From: an uncultured Oscillospiraceae bacterium | GTDB lineage: Bacteria > Bacillota > Clostridia > Oscillospirales > Oscillospiraceae | Direction of reading: 5' to 3' | Assembly: GCA_947630345.1 (NCBI GenBank) | Contig: CANRHF010000015.1 | Coordinates: 1 to 18,175 of the forward strand | DNA: 18,175 nucleotides | Made by a program: the position numbers and the translations under genes | Shown: positions 13,157-18,175 of the stretch, one piece after another | Numbering within the stretch: position 1 is the first letter of the stretch | How the letters are laid out: every line of letters starts with the position of its first letter | Notes under the pieces: generated by a model | The model's input: the letters and a program-made list of their open reading frames with translations, nothing else | Told to the model about the DNA's origin: nothing | Databases searched by the model: none

Positions 13157-16100
13157 TGAGAAAAAACATCATGGCGAAAAATCTGACCCAGTCGATTCTC
13201 AAGTCTCTGGGGCGGTATATAGCCATTGTCACCATCATTGCGTTGGGGGCAGCGATGTTTGTCGGCCTGCGGACGACCAAATCCGACATGATCGCCACCG
13301 GCCAGCGGTATTTTGACCAGCAGAATTTCTTTGATCTGCGTCTTCTGAATACCTACGGCTGGACCCAGGAGCATGTGGATCAGATCTCCGCCATGGAGGA
13401 GGTAGCCCAGGCGGAGGGCGTGATCTCGCTGGACGCCATCGTTCGACTGGGGGAGGGGGACGGGCTGGTCTACAAGCTCTACTCGATCCCCCAGACCATT
13501 GACCAAGTCTATCTGGTGGCGGGCAGACTTCCGGAGGGACCGGAGGAGTGCGTCTTGGACGCGGCCCATGTGCCGGAGAGCGTGATCGGCACGGTGCTGA
13601 CCATCTCCCCGGAAAACGAGGACAATGTGCTGGACAGCCTTCGCGCGGACCGCTACACGGTGGTGGGGCTGGTAAACAGCCCGCTGTACTTAGACCTTTC
13701 CCGGGGCACCACCTCCTTGGGCAACGGCTCCGTCTCCGGCTTTGTGTGCCTGCCGGAGGATGCTTTTGACGTGGATTATTTTTCGGAGATCGTCATCACC
13801 CTGCCCCAGAAGTACAATGTTTACACCGACGAGTTTAACGACGCCATGGAGGCGGCGGCGGATACGATCAAGCCCCGCCTGGAGCCCATGGCCCAGGACC
13901 GTTACCGGCAGGTCCGCCAGGACGCGGAGGAGGATTACGCCGAGGGCCTGGAGGAGTACCAGGACGGCTACGCCGAATTTCTGGACGCCCAGGCCGAGGC
14001 CCGGCGGGAGCTGGCCCAGGCCCGGCGGAAGCTGGAGGATGGCCAGCGGGAGATCGACGAGGGCCGCCAGACCCTGGCGGACTCGGAGCAGGAGCTGATC
14101 GACGGCCAGGCGGAGGTGGATCAGGGCCTCATCGAGCTGGGAGAATCCCGGCAGGCCTTGGCGGACGCAAAATCCGACGCCTATGCGGAGCTGGCCCAGA
14201 CCAGTCTGGAGCTGCTGGACAATTACGAGACCGTGATGAGCAATTTGCAGGCGGCGGAAAGCGGCCTTGCCCAGATCGATGATGGCCTGCAGCAGCTCAA
14301 CGACGGCATTTCCCAGATCGACGGCGCTTTGGAGCTGCTGGATACCGCCGGCACCGCCCTGGAGGATGCCGACCTGAATGGTCTCATTGCCGCCGGGGAG
14401 ACAGTGCTGGAGCAGGCCCGGGAGAATGGTGTGGACGAGGAGACCCTTGCCCAGATGGAGGCTTATCTGGACGAACTGCGCCGTATTTCGGAGACCGGGT
14501 CCCTGGATAATACCCGTATCGAGGAAATTCGGCAGGAATATACCGAGACCCGGGCGCAGCTGGTGGCCCAGCGGGACGAAGTGCAGACCCAGCGGGCGGA
14601 GGTGGTGGCCGGCCTTGCCCAGCTGGAAGCGGCCCGGACGGCCATTGAATCCGGCCGGCTGGAGCTGGACGCCGCCAAGCGGGAAGCGGACAGTCAATTT
14701 GCGGATTTAGAGGCCCAGATCGTCGCCGGAGAGGTGCGGCTGGAGAATGCCCAGCGGGACATTGACAACGGCTACCGGGAGCTGGAGGACGGCAAGCGGG
14801 AGCTGGAGCAGGCCGAGGCGGACCTGGCTCAAGGCTGGCAGGACTACCGGGACGGGGAGATGGACGCCAACCGTGAGCTGAGCGACGCCCGGATGGAACT
14901 GCTGGACGCCGCCAATTCCCTTCGTGAGGCCCGAAAGACCATTGACGAACTGACTGACCCCACGGTCTATGCCCTGGGCCGGAACACCAACGTTGGCTAT
15001 CTGGCCCTGGACAGCAACTCCGATATCGTGGCCGGCGTTTCCCGGGTCTTTCCGGCCTTCTTCCTGCTGGTGGCGGCGCTGGTGTGCATCACCACCATGA
15101 CCCGCATGGTGGAGGAGGAGCGGACCCAGATCGGCACCATGAAAGCCCTGGGGTACAGTAACGCCGCCATTATCGGAAAATATTTGGCCTACGCCGGCAG
15201 CGCGGCGGTCCTGGGCTGCGGCCTGGGTGTGCTGGCGGGCAGCGTGGCCTTCCCCAATATTCTCTGGCAGGCCTACCAGCTGATCCTCAATATGCCGGAG
15301 CAGATCGACCTGCACCTGGACGTGCCGCTGTGCCTGGCCATCGTGATCGCCTATACCGCCGTGTCTCTGGCGGTGACCTGGTACTGCTGCCGGATGGCCC
15401 TGCGGGAGGTGCCGGCGGAGCTGATGCGCCCCCGGGCCCCTACCACCGGCAAGAAGATTTTCCTGGAGTATTTGCCCTTCTGGGATAAGATCCGTTTTCT
15501 CAACAAGGTCATGTTCCGCAATATTTTCCGCTACCGGCAGCGGCTGCTAATGATGCTGGCGGGGATCGGCGGATGCACGGCGCTGCTGGTGACGGGCTTC
15601 GGCATCCGGGACTCCATCGTGGATATCGTGGCCTTCCAGTATGAGCAGGTCACGGTCTACGATCTGGAGGTGCGCTTCGACGGGGGACTCTCCCCGGATG
15701 AGCAGCGCCGCTTCCAGTCGGAAATGGCGAGGTATGTGGACGAGATCGGCTTCTTCCATCAAAGCAGCGTGGAGCTGGACTTTGACGACCGCACCAAGGA
15801 TATCAACCTGCTGGTCTCCGGGGACCAGCTGGCGGACTTTATGAACTTCCACGCCGGGGACGATCCGCTGTCCATGCCGGGAACCGGGGAGGCCCTGCTC
15901 TCCGTCGGCGCGGCGGAGGACATGGGGGTAAAGGTGGGGGACACCGTCACCGTCCGCAACGCCGACATGGAGACCTTGGAGCTCCGGATTTCGGGGATTT
16001 TCGACAACCATGTGTACAACTACATTATTACCAATCCCGAGACCGTGGAGGCCCAGTGGGGTTCTGCGCCGGAGGTGCAGATGGCGTGCATCACCGTCCG

Positions 16101-16614
16101 GGAGGATCAGGACGCCCACTACGCCGGTACCCGGGTCACCAATTTCGACGGGGTGATGCAGGTGACGGTGAGCCAGGACCTGGCGGACCAGGTGACGGAT
16201 ATGCTCAGCGCTCTGGATCTTGTGGTGGTGACGGTGGTGATCTGCGCCGCCCTGCTGGCCATCACGGTGCTTTACAATCTGACCAACATCAACATTGCCG
16301 AGCGGATCCGGGAGATTGCCACCATCAAGGTCCTGGGCTTTACGGAGATCGAGTCCGCAGCCTATGTGTTCAAAGAGAATCTGCTCCTGTCCGCTATGGG
16401 AGCGGTGCTGGGACTGTTTGGCGGCAAGCTGCTGCTGGATTTTGTCATGAGCCAGATCAAGGTGGAGATGGTGTGGTTCCTGTCCCGGGTGTCGCCTATG
16501 AGCTATGTCTGGTCCGTGGTGCTGACCATGCTCTCCGCCTGCGTAGTGGATTTCATCTTCTATTTCAAGCTGGAGCGGATCAACATGGCCGAGGCCCTGA
16601 AATCCGTGGAGTAA
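13156..16614 (+). CDS. FtsX-like ABC permease with very long coiled-coil domain
   Basis: 1152 residues from ATG 13156, chosen over GTG 13150 for the TAATG coupling with the ATPase. First membrane helix at about 18-40. An extracellular MacB-type segment runs to about 255. A long acidic heptad-rich coiled coil spans about 257-600 (ARRELAQARRKLEDGQREID, LEAQIVAGEVRLENAQRDID and many like it). An FtsX core starts near 630 with RMVEEERTQIGTMKALGYS, then come a second extracellular part (about 815-1010) and the last FtsX core with NINIAERIREIATIKVLGF and C-terminal helices ending in ERINMAEALKSVE. Such pairs use ATP-driven piston-like movement to expel or pull lipids, peptides or antibiotics at the outer face of the membrane. 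The substrate is not shown. The coil may reach into or across the cell wall. Confidence 0.9.
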   Translation: MRKNIMAKNLTQSILKSLGRYIAIVTIIALGAAMFVGLRTTKSDMIATGQRYFDQQNFFDLRLLNTYGWTQEHVDQISAMEEVAQAEGVISLDAIVRLGEGDGLVYKLYSIPQTIDQVYLVAGRLPEGPEECVLDAAHVPESVIGTVLTISPENEDNVLDSLRADRYTVVGLVNSPLYLDLSRGTTSLGNGSVSGFVCLPEDAFDVDYFSEIVITLPQKYNVYTDEFNDAMEAAADTIKPRLEPMAQDRYRQVRQDAEEDYAEGLEEYQDGYAEFLDAQAEARRELAQARRKLEDGQREIDEGRQTLADSEQELIDGQAEVDQGLIELGESRQALADAKSDAYAELAQTSLELLDNYETVMSNLQAAESGLAQIDDGLQQLNDGISQIDGALELLDTAGTALEDADLNGLIAAGETVLEQARENGVDEETLAQMEAYLDELRRISETGSLDNTRIEEIRQEYTETRAQLVAQRDEVQTQRAEVVAGLAQLEAARTAIESGRLELDAAKREADSQFADLEAQIVAGEVRLENAQRDIDNGYRELEDGKRELEQAEADLAQGWQDYRDGEMDANRELSDARMELLDAANSLREARKTIDELTDPTVYALGRNTNVGYLALDSNSDIVAGVSRVFPAFFLLVAALVCITTMTRMVEEERTQIGTMKALGYSNAAIIGKYLAYAGSAAVLGCGLGVLAGSVAFPNILWQAYQLILNMPEQIDLHLDVPLCLAIVIAYTAVSLAVTWYCCRMALREVPAELMRPRAPTTGKKIFLEYLPFWDKIRFLNKVMFRNIFRYRQRLLMMLAGIGGCTALLVTGFGIRDSIVDIVAFQYEQVTVYDLEVRFDGGLSPDEQRRFQSEMARYVDEIGFFHQSSVELDFDDRTKDINLLVSGDQLADFMNFHAGDDPLSMPGTGEALLSVGAAEDMGVKVGDTVTVRNADMETLELRISGIFDNHVYNYIITNPETVEAQWGSAPEVQMACITVREDQDAHYAGTRVTNFDGVMQVTVSQDLADQVTDMLSALDLVVVTVVICAALLAITVLYNLTNINIAERIREIATIKVLGFTEIESAAYVFKENLLLSAMGAVLGLFGGKLLLDFVMSQIKVEMVWFLSRVSPMSYVWSVVLTMLSACVVDFIFYFKLERINMAEALKSVE

Positions 16615-16622
16615 ATAAAATC

Positions 16623-16647
16623 CCGCCGCCGGATCTTCCGGCGGCGG
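16623..16647. terminator. Bidirectional terminator between permease and aroQ
   Basis: CCGCCGCCGGA (16623-16633), loop TCT, TCCGGCGGCGG (16637-16647): a perfect 11-bp stem. It is followed by TTTCCTATTCTTT on plus and by GGATTTTATTTAC on minus, between two convergent genes. Confidence 0.85.
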
Positions 16648-16658
16648 TTTCCTATTCT

Positions 16659-17093
16659 TTACTTGCCGATATAGTCCTTCAAAAACAAAATGGCCTGGCG
16701 GTAGCCCTCCAGCCCCTGACCTTTGATGGTCTTGACGCAGGCCATCCCGGCGTAGGAGATCTGCCGGAAGGGCTCCCGGGCGTCCACGTCGGAGATATGG
16801 ACCTCCACCGCCGGGATGGACACGGCCTTCAGCGCGTCCAGAATGGCCACGGAGGTGTGGGTATAGGCCCCGGGGTTGATGACGATGCCATCATACTTTC
16901 CATAGGCGTCCTGAATGGCGTCCACCAGGGACCCTTCGTGGTTGGACTGGTATTGGCGAATTTCCACCCCCGCTTCCCGGGCCGTTTGGTCCAGAAGGTC
17001 CAGAAGGTTGGCAAAACTGCTTTTTCCGTAGATCTTCGGCTCCCGGATTCCCAGCATATTGAGATTGGGGCCGTTCAGCACTAAAATTTTCAA
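16659..17093 (-). CDS. aroQ: AroQ, type II 3-dehydroquinate dehydratase
   Basis: 144 residues, the normal length. It removes water from 3-dehydroquinate to give 3-dehydroshikimate in the shikimate pathway and forms dodecamers in the cytoplasm. Seen: LNGPNLNMLGIREPKIYG, with the catalytic Arg and Tyr of the lid loop; YQSNHEGSLVDAI; NPGAYTHTSVAI; VEVHISDVDAREPFR with the catalytic His. The usual HISN reads HISD here, a conservative change at a substrate-binding position. The start is TTG 17093, overlapping the aroK stop (TTGA), with GGGAGGG upstream in the aroK end, so translation is coupled to the chimeric aroK. Confidence 0.95.
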   Translation of the reverse strand: MKILVLNGPNLNMLGIREPKIYGKSSFANLLDLLDQTAREAGVEIRQYQSNHEGSLVDAIQDAYGKYDGIVINPGAYTHTSVAILDALKAVSIPAVEVHISDVDAREPFRQISYAGMACVKTIKGQGLEGYRQAILFLKDYIGK

Positions 17094-17692
17094 TGTTCTC
17101 CCTCCCAGATGCTTAGAATTTGGGCAACCGAATCCTCCAGGGAGCCGTTGTTGTCAATCCAAAAGTCCGCGAAGGCCTGATACATGGGCCGCCGCCGGGC
17201 CTCCATTTCCGCCAGATCTCCGGCCAGGGATAGTGGCCGTCCCGCTTTCGGCAGGCTGCCCACGTCCCGCCGGATCCAGAATACCCGCCCGTTTTGCCGC
17301 AGCAATGCCCGGTTTTCCGGCCGGGTGACGCAGCCGCCGCCGGTGGCGAGGATTCTACCACGTTCCTTGCCGAGAATTTCCAGCGCTTTGGTCTCCCAGG
17401 CCCGGAACCCGGCCTCGCCCTCCTGCTCAAAAATGCCGGGGATGGGCATTCCGGCCAATTTTTCCACCAGCTCGTCGGCGTCCACCGTCTCGATGAGTAT
17501 GTCATCCAGGCCCGCGGGGCCACGCAGCGTCTGCTCCACCTGCTGGCGCATGGGATAGCGCCAGGGAAGATCCGCCGGGACCTTCAGCAGCACGGTGGAC
17601 TTCTCCTGCAGCGCCCTGGCCACCTGGGTGACCACGCTGTTGGGCCCGGCGATGGAGCTCCACCAATAGTCCCCGTCTGTCTTCAACGACAT
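17090..17692 (-). CDS. aroK: Chimera: N-terminal piece of unknown DYWWSSIAGP protein fused to shikimate kinase lacking its P-loop
   Basis: 200 residues. From Asp71 on it is shikimate kinase: DADELVEKLAGMPIPGIFEQEGE (the DxD that binds Mg and shikimate), Arg97, ATGGG (116-120), the lid Arg152 in GRPLS and Arg167 in RRRPMY. Normal enzymes begin about 33 residues before the DxD with a Walker A loop (GxxGxGKS/T); here that region is replaced by about 70 residues of another family (TDGDYWWSSIAGP, STVLLKVPADLPW) with no Walker A. The join is near 17482. The product should not bind ATP as a kinase, so this copy is probably inactive. The N-terminal start has AAGGAGG and overlaps the preceding gene by 10 bases, so that part belongs to the upstream operon. 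Confidence 0.85.
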   Translation of the reverse strand: MSLKTDGDYWWSSIAGPNSVVTQVARALQEKSTVLLKVPADLPWRYPMRQQVEQTLRGPAGLDDILIETVDADELVEKLAGMPIPGIFEQEGEAGFRAWETKALEILGKERGRILATGGGCVTRPENRALLRQNGRVFWIRRDVGSLPKAGRPLSLAGDLAEMEARRRPMYQAFADFWIDNNGSLEDSVAQILSIWEGEH

Positions 17693-18175
17693 ACCGCCGC
17701 CTCCTTGTTGTCCTGACGGATGTCCTCGTCCAGCTGATCGAGGTCAGAGCCGATGATATTGAGGAAGGAATGGCGCCGCAGCCGGTACCGCCCCTCCTGG
17801 GGCACGCTGAGGATGCCCATGTCCACCATCTCGGACAGCAGCGCGGCATACTCCTCCAGGGACGCGTCCTCGAGGCAGAGGATCTGCTCCATCTGGGCGA
17901 TCTCGCTGATCTGCTGCACCGTGAAGCCCTTCCACACCGCGGCGCCGTCGTCCTCGTACAGATACAGCAGCGCCACGCACCGGGCCAGCATGAGATACCG
18001 GGGGTCCAGCTCCAGGGACAGGCGGAACTTCTCCTTGATGCTGCGGTTCAGGTCCTCCGAGTTGATGATCTTGCCCAGCAGCTCGCTGGTGAGGGCGAAG
18101 GGCGGGTTGCCCTGCCGGGCGCTGTAGTTGTGCTCGCCGTACTGGCTGGACAGCGACTCCACCAGGCTGTAGCCG
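17683..18175 (-). CDS. C-terminal part of an unrecognised protein, possibly an ATPase with winged-helix end (partial)
   Basis: The frame is open to the right edge (18175), so the true start lies outside; the GTG at 18162 is only an internal codon. About 163 residues are visible: FRLSLELDPRYLMLARCVALLYLY is helical, then FTVQQISEIAQMEQILCL and LEEYAALLSEMVDMGILSV with QEGRYRLRRHSFLNIIG look like a winged helix, a common end domain of AAA-type and STAND ATPases. No P-loop is in the visible part. It overlaps the next gene by 10 bases (GGAGGCGGTATG), so the two were an operon. Two-gene sets of an ATPase with a partner are frequent in defence loci, but I do not recognise this one. Confidence 0.6.
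   Translation of the reverse strand, partial: GYSLVESLSSQYGEHNYSARQGNPPFALTSELLGKIINSEDLNRSIKEKFRLSLELDPRYLMLARCVALLYLYEDDGAAVWKGFTVQQISEIAQMEQILCLEDASLEEYAALLSEMVDMGILSVPQEGRYRLRRHSFLNIIGSDLDQLDEDIRQDNKEAAVCR

Noticed and set aside
1..18175. CRISPR array, insertion sequence with transposase, or replication origin
   Set aside because: No regular 25-40 base repeats with spacers, no DDE or HUH transposase motif and no DnaA-box cluster were seen.

Overview
The window reads as a chromosomal stretch of an anaerobic, spore-forming, fairly high-GC Clostridia member, most like gut Oscillospiraceae (Flavonifractor/Oscillibacter-type). The basis is a SpoIIID gene with a sigma-E-like promoter, the PadR/HAAS/DUF4097 operon, AI-2E and GtrA genes, strong AGGAGG ribosome sites and GC-rich third codon positions. 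No ribosomal or transfer RNA gene and no CRISPR array was recognised.

Layout. (1) 1-2124 is a lower-GC accessory segment: a possible gene tail, a membrane-anchored pectinacetylesterase-like hydrolase, a stand-alone OmpR/PhoB-type DNA-binding protein, a perfect 17-bp hairpin, and three 11-bp iterons just upstream of a recombinase remnant. (2) 2125-3366 is one open frame joining a broken large serine recombinase to a complete RsmE rRNA methyltransferase. (3) 3421-6110 on the minus strand holds an orphan ABC ATPase domain and a PadR-controlled cell-envelope operon (padR, HAAS-domain membrane protein, DUF4097 protein) with a clear promoter and operator. (4) 6185-6515 is a non-coding, highly structured inverted repeat at the 3' end of rlmH. 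(5) 6504-8173 holds rlmH with a long structured leader, a small PBECR-like nuclease, a small proline-rich protein and spoIIID. (6) 8241-10606 is a two-gene unit of a threonine aldolase-like enzyme and an AI-2E family transporter. (7) 10730-11764 is D-lactate dehydrogenase, with an 18-bp dyad over its promoter. (8) 11972-16614 holds gtrA, then an ABC exporter pair (ATPase plus a very large coiled-coil FtsX-type permease). (9) 16659-18175 on the minus strand holds aroQ, a chimeric aroK, and the end of an unrecognised protein.

The most striking point is that both ends of the core block (about 2644 to 17482) finish in an in-frame gene chimera. On the left, rsmE is joined at its start codon to a truncated recombinase. 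On the right, shikimate kinase has lost its N-terminal P-loop region, replaced by about 70 residues of an unrelated protein (with the motif DYWWSSIAGP) that belongs with the gene at the right edge. Either these are real rearrangement scars with altered or dead housekeeping enzymes, or they are assembly joins; reads across the two points would decide. The right-edge pair (a protein ending in a winged-helix-like domain, then the DYWWSSIAGP protein, overlapping by 10 bases) is the best candidate here for part of an undescribed system, but it is cut off by the chimera and by the window end.
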